The translations under genes were made by a program, and so were the position numbers. Below are positions 18,875 to 26,599 of a stretch of DNA of 54,882 nucleotides, piece after piece. Source of the stretch: Roseburia sp. (GTDB lineage Bacteria; Bacillota; Clostridia; Lachnospirales; Lachnospiraceae); contig JAMOZS010000012.1 in the NCBI GenBank assembly GCA_023667765.1, forward strand, positions 1 to 54,882. Reading direction: 5' to 3'. The notes beneath the pieces are model-generated. The model had not been told where the DNA came from, made no database searches, and was given only the letters and a program-made list of their open reading frames with translations. Numbering within the stretch: position 1 is the first letter of the stretch; every line of letters begins with the position of its first letter.

Positions 18875-20029
18875 CTAAAGAATCCGTTTATAACACAATG
18901 TCTTTTTTTCGTTGCTCCAACCCTCGCAGCTAAAAATCTGACTGACCTTGTAATGCTCCATAAAAATCATTGTGTGAAAACAATCTAACATTTTCATCAG
19001 TTCCTCTCTTGCATATCGACTCTCATACATGGCATAGTCCACCAGCTTATCCAGCGCTCTGTCCCCCGAGGCCGCATGTATGGTAGCTGCACATAACTGT
19101 CCCGTATAAGCTGCATTTAACAGATACAGAGCCTCCCCTCCCTTGATTTCACCTATAATAAAGCAGTCCACATCCATGGTCAGACCCGCTATACTGATAT
19201 CCTTTAAATCATAGCTTACCTGGCTGTCACCGGAGGCCGGCAGAGAATGCAGAAACATCATATCCGGGTGAAACCGGGTGGTCAGTTCATCTGCCTGCTG
19301 AATCACCAGCACTGCCATATCATCCGGCAAAGTCTCCTTCAGGGCATTCAGCAATGTGGTCTTTCCCGAAGAATTTCCCCCACAGATAAGAGTAGAGCCC
19401 TGTCTGAAACGACTAATCAACAGCTCGGCTGTCTCTCGATTCAGCATATTCTTTTCAATCAACTCCCTCATCTGCGGAAAACCTTTGGGTACTTTACGAA
19501 TGCACAGATAAGGTTCCTGTCCCGTATTGACCAAAGGCATGGAAACCGTAAACCTTAAGATAAAATCCGGATGACTTTCCGTGTCTGTAAAACGCTGAAT
19601 CGCATTAAGATTAGAGATATTTACCTGATTCTTTGTGGCTACATAATCCACAAACTGACGATATTCCTTCTCCGAAGCAAACGCTACGCCGCCGTCCATA
19701 CGCCGGCCTTCCCGCTTTACCCGAATACTGTCATAACCCACCACACGGATATCCGATACAGCCCTGTCGTCAATTAACGGGGACAGAATGGAATATCCGA
19801 ATATGTATTGCTCAAAGCTTCGAATCAACCTTTCCTCATCGGAAGGCGCCAATTCATAATAATGCGCTACATGCTTTCTGGCTTCCTCTAAGAATTCCGC
19901 CTTACTCAGGCTCCCCTTTTTTACCTGTAACAAAAGCACCTGCTTCTGGGTAATATAATCATTTACCAACTCCTGCAGCAGCTCCCCCATATCTTCCGTT
20001 GTAGCCTGTCTCAAATTTTGCCGCTTCAT
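18875..20029 (-). CDS. tadA: Pilus assembly ATPase TadA/CpaF
   Basis: The hexameric ATPase powering Flp pilus assembly, 384 residues. An N-terminal three-helix region and the CpaF domain (IFGYSILSPLIDDRAVSDI) precede the ATPase core: Walker A GNSSGKTT (about 218-225), an aspartate-box region, Walker B FIIGEIKGGE (about 291-300) and the His box AATIHA (about 314-319). The usual R in GEIRGGE is K here. The start is the ATG at 20029 after GAGGGGAG; a 27-codon upstream extension is unlikely. It is the first gene of the operon, behind the promoter at 20194-20222. Confidence 0.92.
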   Translation of the reverse strand: MKRQNLRQATTEDMGELLQELVNDYITQKQVLLLQVKKGSLSKAEFLEEARKHVAHYYELAPSDEERLIRSFEQYIFGYSILSPLIDDRAVSDIRVVGYDSIRVKREGRRMDGGVAFASEKEYRQFVDYVATKNQVNISNLNAIQRFTDTESHPDFILRFTVSMPLVNTGQEPYLCIRKVPKGFPQMRELIEKNMLNRETAELLISRFRQGSTLICGGNSSGKTTLLNALKETLPDDMAVLVIQQADELTTRFHPDMMFLHSLPASGDSQVSYDLKDISIAGLTMDVDCFIIGEIKGGEALYLLNAAYTGQLCAATIHAASGDRALDKLVDYAMYESRYAREELMKMLDCFHTMIFMEHYKVSQIFSCEGWSNEKKTLCYKRIL

Positions 20030-20156
20030 CTCCCCTCTTTTCACTCTGTATTGCCGCTCCGCGCGAAAAGCGTACAAAAACAAAGCCTTGTATTTCGTAC
20101 TTATAAACACTAAAACTTAAAATGATACTTCCGGCCGAAATGGCCTGAATAAAAGA

Positions 20157-20187
20157 TACTTAATCATCGCCTGACTGCGATTAAGTA
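20157..20187. repeat. Inverted repeat at the start of the tad message
   Basis: Arms TACTTAATC (20157-20165) and GATTAAGTA (20179-20187) are perfectly complementary around a 13-base spacer. The right arm lies at about the predicted start of transcription of the tad operon. It may be a repressor operator or a 5' mRNA hairpin. Confidence 0.55.
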
Positions 20188-20193
20188 ATTGAC

Positions 20194-20222
20194 ACTTTAC
20201 ACCGTTTATCTGTGTTTGTCAA
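20194..20222 (-). promoter_or_regulatory. Predicted sigma-A promoter of the tad operon
   Basis: On the minus strand TTGACA (20222-20217), a 17-base spacer and TAAAGT (20199-20194). The -35 box is a perfect consensus. The next gene downstream is tadA, about 165 bases away. Confidence 0.6.
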
Positions 20223-20237
20223 GCCCCAAAATGAATC

Positions 20238-20265
20238 TTGTACTTTTCCTAAAATATGATATACT
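20238..20265 (+). promoter_or_regulatory. Predicted sigma-A promoter of the 35-codon gene
   Basis: TTGTAC (20238-20243), a 16-base spacer and TATACT (20260-20265). It points away from the tad promoter, whose -35 box lies 15 bases away. Confidence 0.55.
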
Positions 20266-20321
20266 AATATCGTGAACTGAGAACAAATTGTTTTGATATA
20301 TCCTATAAGCGAGGTTTTAGT

Positions 20322-20429
20322 ATGTTTTTGTTATTAGCCGGTGGTTTGTTAATTATCATAATAGCTGTAATTATTGCAGTAGTAGCATCTGTCGTATCCG
20401 CTGTAGCCGCAGACCAGGATGTGGAATAA
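20322..20429 (+). CDS. Small hydrophobic peptide (35 residues)
   Basis: An ATG after GAGG opens a 35-codon frame that begins MFLLLAGGLLIIIIAVIIAV and ends AADQDVE. It is one almost uninterrupted membrane helix with a short acidic tail. It has its own promoter, and its stop codon merges into a small terminator hairpin. The family is unknown to me. Small membrane peptides of this kind can be subunits of membrane complexes, regulators or toxins; nothing in the sequence decides between these. It lies divergent from the Tad operon and upstream of the HPt gene. Confidence 0.55.
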   Translation: MFLLLAGGLLIIIIAVIIAVVASVVSAVAADQDVE

Positions 20430-20448
20430 AATGCGGCAAAGCATTTTT
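20428..20448 (+). terminator. Small terminator-like hairpin after the peptide gene
   Basis: AAAATGC pairs with GCATTTT around a GGCAAA loop, with a five-T tail. It overlaps the stop codon of the 35-codon gene. Its loop and arm can alternatively pair with bases downstream (see the leader at 20430-20556). Confidence 0.45.
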
Positions 20449-20556
20449 AGCGGAACAGAACGTATCAGGTGATTTGTAGGGGATTTGCCGCTTTACAGCG
20501 CAAATCCGGTGTGGGAAACCTTTCATCAGCGTTTCCCTAAGGAAGGAGAAAGGCCA
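20430..20556 (+). promoter_or_regulatory. Structured leader ahead of the HPt gene
   Basis: Two further hairpins precede the HPt start: GGATTTG...CAAATCC with an inner CGCT/AGCG extension (20481-20507), and GGGAAAC...GTTTCCC (20513-20537). GCGGCAAA (20433-20440) in the upstream terminator hairpin is complementary to TTTGCCGC (20484-20491) in the first of these, so the leader can fold in two exclusive ways. It does not match a known riboswitch class that I recognise. Confidence 0.4.
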
Positions 20557-20910
20557 ATGACTGCACAAGTTAAAGAAGAGTTAGTGGGAATCGGAATTGA
20601 CTTGGAGGGCGCCATGAACCGTTTTTTGAATAACGAGGCTCTTCTGGAGAAATTTTTAAAAAAGTTCCTGCAGGACCCCAATTATAACGCTCTGTTATCG
20701 GCTGTGGAGTCCGGCAGCTGTGAGGATGCTTTTCGTGCCGGACATACGTTAAAGGGCGTTACGGGCAATCTTTCCCTGCAGCCGCTCTACGAATGTGTCC
20801 GCGTTCAGGTGGAATATTTCCGAAGCGGTGACTTCGAAAAAGGGGCTGCCATGATGCCCGAGGTAACACGCCTCTATCATGAAATCATAGCAGCCCTTGA
20901 AAAAATCTGA
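20557..20910 (+). CDS. HPt phosphotransfer protein
   Basis: A 117-residue stand-alone histidine phosphotransfer domain. The phosphoacceptor is His63 in AGHTLKGVTGNL, the HPt signature HxLKG. The N-terminal helix has EGAMNRFLNNEALLEKFLKK, as in other four-helix HPt proteins. It would shuttle phosphate between a hybrid kinase and a response regulator, neither of which is in the window. The start is the ATG at 20557; GGAG stands 9 bases upstream. An upstream in-frame extension runs through leader hairpins and is rejected. It is convergent with the arabinofuranosidase gene. Confidence 0.9.
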   Translation: MTAQVKEELVGIGIDLEGAMNRFLNNEALLEKFLKKFLQDPNYNALLSAVESGSCEDAFRAGHTLKGVTGNLSLQPLYECVRVQVEYFRSGDFEKGAAMMPEVTRLYHEIIAALEKI

Positions 20911-20928
20911 TTCTGTCGAAAGAAGAGC

Positions 20929-22428
20929 TTACTCTGCTGTCTCCACTTCTACCAGCATAACGCTGCGAGGCGGCAGAACAAAGCTTATCTGATTCTCCTT
21001 TACAGTAAATTCCGTAAATTCCCTTGTGACAACGACATCCGGCGCATCAAAGGTATTATGCGCATCCATCTCTCCGGTCAAAAGGCGGCCCTTCACCGAT
21101 TTGATTTTTGTCTCTGCAAATACAGCCTCAATGGTCTCCGCCTCATCCAGAGAAAGGTTTGTCAGGGTAATATAAATGTTCCCGTCTACGCCCAGAGATA
21201 CGGACTCCGTCAGATTAGGCACCTTATCCTCCCCGCTGCCTATGGTTCTGGTTTCAACGGAGGATTCCAGAAGTTCTCCATCCTGATGAGCCTTATACAA
21301 ATCAAACACATACCAGGTAGGTGTTTTCACCATCTTCTCTCCCTCAGTAAGGAGGACAGACTGCAATACATTTACCATCTGTGCAATATTAGCCATCTTT
21401 ACCCTGTCACAATTCTTGTTAAAGAGATTCAGATTGATGCCTGCAACCATAGCATCTCTAACGGTATTCTGCTGATAGAGGAAGCCCGGATTCGTTCCCT
21501 CCTCCACATCAAACCAGGTACCCCATTCGTCAATAATCATTCCTATCTTTTTCTCAGGGTCAAACTGGTCCATAATGGCCCCATGCCGTTTAATCAGTGT
21601 TTCCATATAAAGCGTCTTATTTAAGGTGTTATACCAGTCCTTCTCATGAAAGCCTGTAGCCTGACCCTTGTGCTGCCAGTTTCCATAGGGAACCGTATAA
21701 TAATGCAGGGAAAGTCCATTCATAAATCCATTGCCATGGTCAAAGGTCGTCTCCAGCACCTTCCGGGTCCAGTGGTAATCATCCGCATTAGCTCCACAGG
21801 CTACCTTGTATATCGGATTGGCTCCGTCATAATTGCGGATATATGTCTGGTAACGGCGATACAAATCTCCGTAATATTCAGGGCGCATATTGCCGCCGCA
21901 GCCCCAGTTCTCATTTCCCACGCCAAAATAGTCTATCTTCCAGGGCTCCTCATGCCCATTCGCCGCTCTCATATCAGCCATGGGCGAAACTCCCTTAAAG
22001 GTCATATATTCCACCCATTCGCTCATTTCCTGCACGGTACCGCTTCCCACATTGCCGTTTATATATGTCTTACAGCCTAACTGACGACACAGCTCCATAA
22101 ATTCATGAGTGCCGAAGCTGTTGTCCTCCACAACGCCGCCCCAGTGGGTATTAATCATCTTTTTACGCTTCTCCTTAGGACCGATACCGTCCTTCCAATG
22201 ATACTCGTCGGCGAAGCATCCGCCGGGCCAGCGAAGTACGGGCACCTTAATCTGCTTCAAGGCATCCACCACATCGCTGCGCATACCGTTTACATTGGGA
22301 ATATCGGATTCCTCACCCACATATAAACCCTCATAGATACAGCGGCCCAGATGCTCCGAGAAATGTCCCTGCAATTCCGGATTAATATGCCCCTTTTTTA
22401 CCTTTGGATTCACATACAATTTTGCCAT
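20929..22428 (-). CDS. abfA: Alpha-L-arabinofuranosidase, GH51
   Basis: A 499-residue GH51 enzyme releasing L-arabinose from arabinan and arabinoxylan oligosaccharides. The acid/base Glu is in [11 protein letters not shown] (about E173) and the nucleophile Glu in [11 protein letters not shown] (about E301); [13 protein letters not shown] is also typical. There is no signal peptide, so it works inside the cell on imported oligosaccharides. The ATG at 22428 follows AGGAGG; 11 upstream codons are excluded. It is the last gene of the pentose operon, set apart by a hairpin at 22470-22499. Confidence 0.95.
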   Translation of the reverse strand: MAKLYVNPKVKKGHINPELQGHFSEHLGRCIYEGLYVGEESDIPNVNGMRSDVVDALKQIKVPVLRWPGGCFADEYHWKDGIGPKEKRKKMINTHWGGVVEDNSFGTHEFMELCRQLGCKTYINGNVGSGTVQEMSEWVEYMTFKGVSPMADMRAANGHEEPWKIDYFGVGNENWGCGGNMRPEYYGDLYRRYQTYIRNYDGANPIYKVACGANADDYHWTRKVLETTFDHGNGFMNGLSLHYYTVPYGNWQHKGQATGFHEKDWYNTLNKTLYMETLIKRHGAIMDQFDPEKKIGMIIDEWGTWFDVEEGTNPGFLYQQNTVRDAMVAGINLNLFNKNCDRVKMANIAQMVNVLQSVLLTEGEKMVKTPTWYVFDLYKAHQDGELLESSVETRTIGSGEDKVPNLTESVSLGVDGNIYITLTNLSLDEAETIEAVFAETKIKSVKGRLLTGEMDAHNTFDAPDVVVTREFTEFTVKENQISFVLPPRSVMLVEVETAE

Positions 22429-22469
22429 TACGTCCCTCCTTTTTCTGTCTTCTATGTACACAGATTTTT

Positions 22470-22499
22470 TAAAAAGGGCAAAGCCTGTGGCTCTGCCCT
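22470..22499 (-). terminator. Hairpin with T-tract between the isomerase gene and abfA
   Basis: AGGGCA and AGCC pair with GGCT and TGCCCT (22475-22499, one internal mismatch), and on the minus strand a run of T follows. It probably lowers abfA expression relative to the upstream genes. Confidence 0.6.
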
Positions 22500-22538
22500 C
22501 TCGTTTACATAATTTCCACCCTTTTATCTGCCACAGCC

Positions 22539-24023
22539 TTATCCCCAGGGATTCTCCGTAGGATACGGCAGGCTCTTCGGCTGATTGTAGTTCAAATCCT
22601 CTATCGGCACGCCGATATACTTGAATACTTCATACAAAGCCTTGCCAAAGTGACCAAATGCAACTGCGCCGTGATGAGGATAATTCTTCTCAATCAATAC
22701 ATGACGATAGAAACGTCCCATCTCGGGAATTGCAAATACGCCGATGGCACCGAAGGACTGCGTCCGTACATTCAAAACCTCGCCCTGAGCGATATAAGCG
22801 CGCAGCTTGCAATCAGCAGTAGACTGCAGACGATAGAAGGTAATCTCACCGGGAGCAATATCGCCCTCCAGCGTACCGTTGGTAACCTCTACAGGAAGAG
22901 AACGAGCCATAATCTTCTGGTTTCTCATCTCACAGAAGGCCAGCTTCTTGGAGCAGGTATTGCCACAATGGAAGCCCATGAAAGTATCCTTATGGGTGTA
23001 AGGGAATTTACCCTCTATAGACTCCTTAAACATATCGGCAGGTACGGAGTTGTTGATATCAAGCAGCGTAACGACATCCTCGCTCACGCAAGTACCGATG
23101 AACTCGCTCAGGCAGCCATAAATATCAACCTCACAGGATACCGGAATACCCATACCGGTAAGACGGCTGTTTACATAACAGGGAACAAAGCCAAACTGCG
23201 TCTGGAAAGCGGGCCAGCACTTACCGGCAATGGCAACATACTTTCTGTAACCTTTATGAGCCTCTACCCAGTCAAGCAAGGTCAATTCATACTGAGCCAG
23301 CTTCTCCAATACCTCGGGCTTCTTGTTTCCGGCGCCCAGTTCTTCTTCCATCTCTTTTATCTTTGCAGGGATTCTCTCATCACCGGCATGCTTATTGAAA
23401 GCCTCAAACAAATCCAGCTCAGAGTTCTCCTCAATCTCAACTCCCAGATTGTAAAGCTGCTTAATAGGAGCGTTGCAGGCAAGGAAATTCAAAGGTCTGG
23501 GGCCGAAGGAAATAATCTTCAAATCGTTCAGGCCGATAATAGCTCTTGCAATAGGAACGAATTCCTTAATCATATCTGCGCATTCCTCTGCAGTACCTAC
23601 AGGGTACTCAGGAATATATGCCTTGATATTGCGAAGCTTTAAGTTATAGCTTGCATTTAACATACCACAGTAAGCGTCGCCGCGGCCATCCATCAAATCG
23701 CCCTGGCTCTCCTCTGCTGCCGCTACGAAGATAGACGGGCCGTCAAAATGCTTTGCAAGCAGGGTCTCGGAGATTTCGGGACCAAAGTTGCCAAGGTATA
23801 CGCAAAGAGCGTTACAGCCGGCCTTCTTGATATCCTCCAAAGCCTGAACCATATGAATTTCACTCTCTACGATACAGATAGGACACTCATAAATATTGTC
23901 CATACCATACTTGTCGGCATAGGCCTTAACCAATGCCTTTCTTCTGTTTACAGATAAGCTCTCAGGGAAACAGTCACGGCTTACTGCAACAATACCGATT
24001 TTTACCTGGGGTAAATTATTCAT
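22539..24023 (-). CDS. L-fucose/L-arabinose isomerase family protein
   Basis: A 494-residue sugar isomerase of the FucI/AraA fold (COG2407 type). Visible features are [18 protein letters not shown] near the N-terminus, [14 protein letters not shown] (candidate metal-binding Glu/Asp), MGFHCGN (candidate metal His) and [20 protein letters not shown] near the end. It should interconvert an aldose and a ketose. Its neighbours, a kinase and GH51 arabinofuranosidase, point to L-arabinose, but the classical AraA sequence is not matched closely, so another pentose is possible. The start at 24023 follows AAGGAGG. Confidence 0.8.
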   Translation of the reverse strand: MNNLPQVKIGIVAVSRDCFPESLSVNRRKALVKAYADKYGMDNIYECPICIVESEIHMVQALEDIKKAGCNALCVYLGNFGPEISETLLAKHFDGPSIFVAAAEESQGDLMDGRGDAYCGMLNASYNLKLRNIKAYIPEYPVGTAEECADMIKEFVPIARAIIGLNDLKIISFGPRPLNFLACNAPIKQLYNLGVEIEENSELDLFEAFNKHAGDERIPAKIKEMEEELGAGNKKPEVLEKLAQYELTLLDWVEAHKGYRKYVAIAGKCWPAFQTQFGFVPCYVNSRLTGMGIPVSCEVDIYGCLSEFIGTCVSEDVVTLLDINNSVPADMFKESIEGKFPYTHKDTFMGFHCGNTCSKKLAFCEMRNQKIMARSLPVEVTNGTLEGDIAPGEITFYRLQSTADCKLRAYIAQGEVLNVRTQSFGAIGVFAIPEMGRFYRHVLIEKNYPHHGAVAFGHFGKALYEVFKYIGVPIEDLNYNQPKSLPYPTENPWG

Positions 24024-24146
24024 TTTTAAATCCTCCTTAGATTTTGTTAATACATAAACCATCGTCAAACATTTCTGCCTGCAGGCAGCTGCCCATCGGC
24101 TTTGACATCCGGTTTGCGCACAAGTTAATCAAAACAGAACCTTTTC

Positions 24147-24791
24147 CTATTCATTTATATTTAAATTTTTCCCTTTTAGCCCGATAAAGCTGCCCTCGTC
24201 CAGACCGCCCTCCGCATGACCGATTAACCACTTATTAACGGCTGTTATCAAAGCGTCCTCACTGGGAGCGCTGCCGTCCGCCGCTACAGCGGCATGTTTT
24301 GTGCCAAGCGGGTAATTCGTTCCCTTGGGAAGCACGATAGCCACCTGGAAGCCGGCGCCGTTCACACCGCAGGGAGCATAATGCAGCGTAGTGGCAAACA
24401 CCTCTACGGCAGTACCTGCAGGCACAAGAAACGCCTCTACCTTTCCGGTATCATACGTAAAATCGGGCTCTACGTCCTCAAGCTTACCCAGCATTAAAAC
24501 AGCGTCGGTGGCCGCCACATTTATCTCCGAGTCTCTGTGATACTCCAATGCGTTGAGCAGCTCATTATGTCCGTTACAATAGCCAATCTGAACAGGCATC
24601 TCGCCATAGGTTACGTCTGCCAGCGCTTTCATGGTTGCCGTAGCCTCCAATTCGGCTACACTGGGCTCGTACACCACGCCCTCGGGAATATCCGTCTTTT
24701 TCAGCGCTTCTACCAGCTCGGTGAAATCCACATTGGTAATAACACGGCCATACCTGCGAAAGGCAGGGTCGTTTACAGATAAAATCTTCAT
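24147..24791 (-). CDS. DUF4867 family protein, cupin-like, in the pentose operon
   Basis: A 214-residue cytoplasmic protein that I recognise as DUF4867. It begins MKILSVNDPAFRRYGRVI and contains cupin-like stretches: GYCNGHNELLNALEYHRDSE (candidate metal ligands His and Glu), FLVPAGTAVEVFATTLHYAP and FQVAIVLPKG. It sits between kinase and isomerase genes on one transcript, so a role as sugar mutarotase, epimerase or isomerase helper is a reasonable inference, not shown. Two ATGs, 24803 and 24791, are possible; the second has better ribosome-site spacing and fits the family start. Confidence 0.75.
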   Translation of the reverse strand: MKILSVNDPAFRRYGRVITNVDFTELVEALKKTDIPEGVVYEPSVAELEATATMKALADVTYGEMPVQIGYCNGHNELLNALEYHRDSEINVAATDAVLMLGKLEDVEPDFTYDTGKVEAFLVPAGTAVEVFATTLHYAPCGVNGAGFQVAIVLPKGTNYPLGTKHAAVAADGSAPSEDALITAVNKWLIGHAEGGLDEGSFIGLKGKNLNINE

Positions 24792-24848
24792 AGTTTGCTT
24801 CATCCTTTCTTTTTTATTGCCGCGGGCTTTGATTGAAACCGCCTTTTC

Positions 24849-26321
24849 TTACTTTGTAATCATGTCGAACAGAGGCTTGCAGGCAGGATAGATTTCCTTA
24901 AACTGCGCATAGCGCTCATCATACTTGGCAACCAACTCGGGCTCAGGCTCCACAGTATCCACAATCTTTACAACCTTCGCTGCGATTTCCTCCACGGACT
25001 GATACTCGCCGCAGGCTACGGCCGCCAGCATGGCGCCGCCCATGGCGGGACCTTCCTCTGACTCAATCACATCCACCTTCAGGTTTAAGATATTGGCAAT
25101 CATTTTCTTCCACAGAGGGCTTTTTGCTCCGCCGCCGCAAATTTTGGTGCGCTCCAGCCGAATACCCAGGGATTTTGCCACCTCCAAAGAATCGCGCAGC
25201 GCAAATGCCACACCCTCCAATACCGCCTGCGTCATATCGGCCCTGGTGCTGTCCATGGTCATTCCGATAAATGTCGCTCTTGCATTGGGATTGTTATGGG
25301 GAGAACGCTCTCCCATCAAATAAGGCAGGAAGTATACATGGTTCTCACCCAATTTTTCTATAGCCTTCTGCTCCTGTGCGTAGTCCCTGGTTCCGATAAT
25401 CTCATCCATCCACCACTTGTTACAGGAAGCAGCGCTCAGCATACAGCCCATAAGATGATAGCTGCCGTCCGCATGGGCAAAGGAATGCAGCGCATTATAC
25501 TTATCTACGCCGAAATTTTTAGAGGAGATAAAAATAGTGCCACTGGTGCCAAGAGAGATATTACACATATTGTCGCCTACCGTACCGGTGCCTACTGCCG
25601 CAGCAGCATTGTCGCCGGCTCCCGCCGCCACTATGGTCGTCTCGGGAATCCCTAACTCCTTTGCAATCTCGGGAAGCACGGTACCCACCGCCTCGTAACT
25701 CTCATAACACTTCGCCAGCTGACTTTCACTGATGCCGCAGATATCGCACATTTCCTTAGACCACTTACGATTCTTTACATCAAACAACAGCATACCGGAG
25801 GCGTCGGACACATCGGTACAATGAACACCGGTGAGCTTATATGCTATGTAATCTTTGGGAAGCATAATCTTCTCAATCTTCGCAAAATTCTCAGGTTCCT
25901 TATTTTTTACCCATAGTACCTTAGGTGCGGTAAATCCGGTAAAGGAAATATTCGCCGTATATTCGGAGAGCTTCTCCTTACCTATAACATGATTCAGATA
26001 ATCGCATTCCTCATAGGTTCTGCCGTCGTTCCAGAGAATAGCGGGACGAATGACTTTATCCTCCTTGTCCAGAATAACCAGACCATGCATCTGACCGCCG
26101 AAGCTGATTCCCGCCACCTGGGATTTATCAGCATCCCTGATTAAATCCTTAATGCCCTCTACAGTCTGCTCCCACCAATCCTCGGGCTTCTGCTCAGACC
26201 AGCCGGGGTGAGGGAAATACAGGGGATATTCCCTGGATACGATATTCTGAATCCTGCCCTCGCTGTCCATCAGCAGCAGCTTAACGGCTGACGTTCCCAA
26301 ATCGACACCGATATATAACAT
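24849..26321 (-). CDS. xylB: Xylulokinase-like FGGY-family carbohydrate kinase
   Basis: A 490-residue FGGY kinase that phosphorylates a ketopentose. It shows the N-terminal phosphate loop DLGTSAVKLLLMD, the xylulokinase-type PGWSEQKPEDWW, GQMHGLV, the catalytic-Asp region GAGDNAAAAVGTG and the C-terminal ICGGGAKSPLWKKM. The match is closest to XylB; because the neighbouring isomerase is fucose/arabinose-like, the true substrate could be L-ribulose or another ketose. AAGGAGG precedes the ATG. It is the first gene of the four-gene operon. Confidence 0.88.
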   Translation of the reverse strand: MLYIGVDLGTSAVKLLLMDSEGRIQNIVSREYPLYFPHPGWSEQKPEDWWEQTVEGIKDLIRDADKSQVAGISFGGQMHGLVILDKEDKVIRPAILWNDGRTYEECDYLNHVIGKEKLSEYTANISFTGFTAPKVLWVKNKEPENFAKIEKIMLPKDYIAYKLTGVHCTDVSDASGMLLFDVKNRKWSKEMCDICGISESQLAKCYESYEAVGTVLPEIAKELGIPETTIVAAGAGDNAAAAVGTGTVGDNMCNISLGTSGTIFISSKNFGVDKYNALHSFAHADGSYHLMGCMLSAASCNKWWMDEIIGTRDYAQEQKAIEKLGENHVYFLPYLMGERSPHNNPNARATFIGMTMDSTRADMTQAVLEGVAFALRDSLEVAKSLGIRLERTKICGGGAKSPLWKKMIANILNLKVDVIESEEGPAMGGAMLAAVACGEYQSVEEIAAKVVKIVDTVEPEPELVAKYDERYAQFKEIYPACKPLFDMITK

Positions 26322-26335
26322 ATACGTCCTCCTTT

Positions 26336-26376
26336 ATGATAATATGTATCATGTGTTTTTTACGCCTGTATCATGT
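26336..26376. promoter_or_regulatory. Operator candidates in the pentose operon leader
   Basis: ATGATA-ATATG-TATCAT forms a dyad (26336-26352). TGTATCATGT occurs twice (26345-26354 and 26367-26376), 22 bp apart, about two helical turns. They lie just downstream of the predicted promoter, a position suited to a repressor. AAGCGCT at 26379-26385 is a partial match to the core of a CcpA cre site. Confidence 0.5.
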
Positions 26377-26391
26377 ATAAGCGCTACTTTA

Positions 26392-26420
26392 ATAATAAGG
26401 TGTGATTGGGAAAAAATCAA
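26392..26420 (-). promoter_or_regulatory. xylB: Predicted sigma-A promoter of the pentose operon
   Basis: On the minus strand TTGATT (26420-26415), a 17-base spacer and TATTAT (26397-26392). Transcription would begin near 26385, just before the operator candidates. Confidence 0.6.
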
Positions 26421-26491
26421 GTGGTAATAACCAAAAGCAGCCGTTCTAAAAAATAAAAATCGGAAAAAAATCGAAAATTGTCATGACACCA

Positions 26492-26520
26492 TTGTCATTT
26501 ACAAGATATAGTGTTATAAT
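26492..26520 (+). promoter_or_regulatory. Predicted sigma-A promoter of the tocopherol-cyclase-like gene
   Basis: TTGTCA (26492-26497), a 17-base spacer and a perfect TATAAT (26515-26520). The palindrome TGTCATGACA (26479-26488) stands just upstream of the -35 box, and the motif TTGTCAT is repeated there. Confidence 0.65.
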
Positions 26521-26599
26521 GAGACGGTAGAGAACAAAATATAGGGATTACGCATTTTTTAACGGAAAACGACATCCTCACAAGAGAGTAGGACAAAAG

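Noticed and set aside
20430-20556. Cyclic di-GMP (GEMM) riboswitch before the HPt gene
   Set aside because: The conserved GEMM core bases were not found in the right order; only generic hairpins remain.
26372-26388. A firm CcpA cre site before xylB
   Set aside because: Only the AAGCGCT core matches and the outer half-sites fail the consensus, so it is mentioned only as a partial match.
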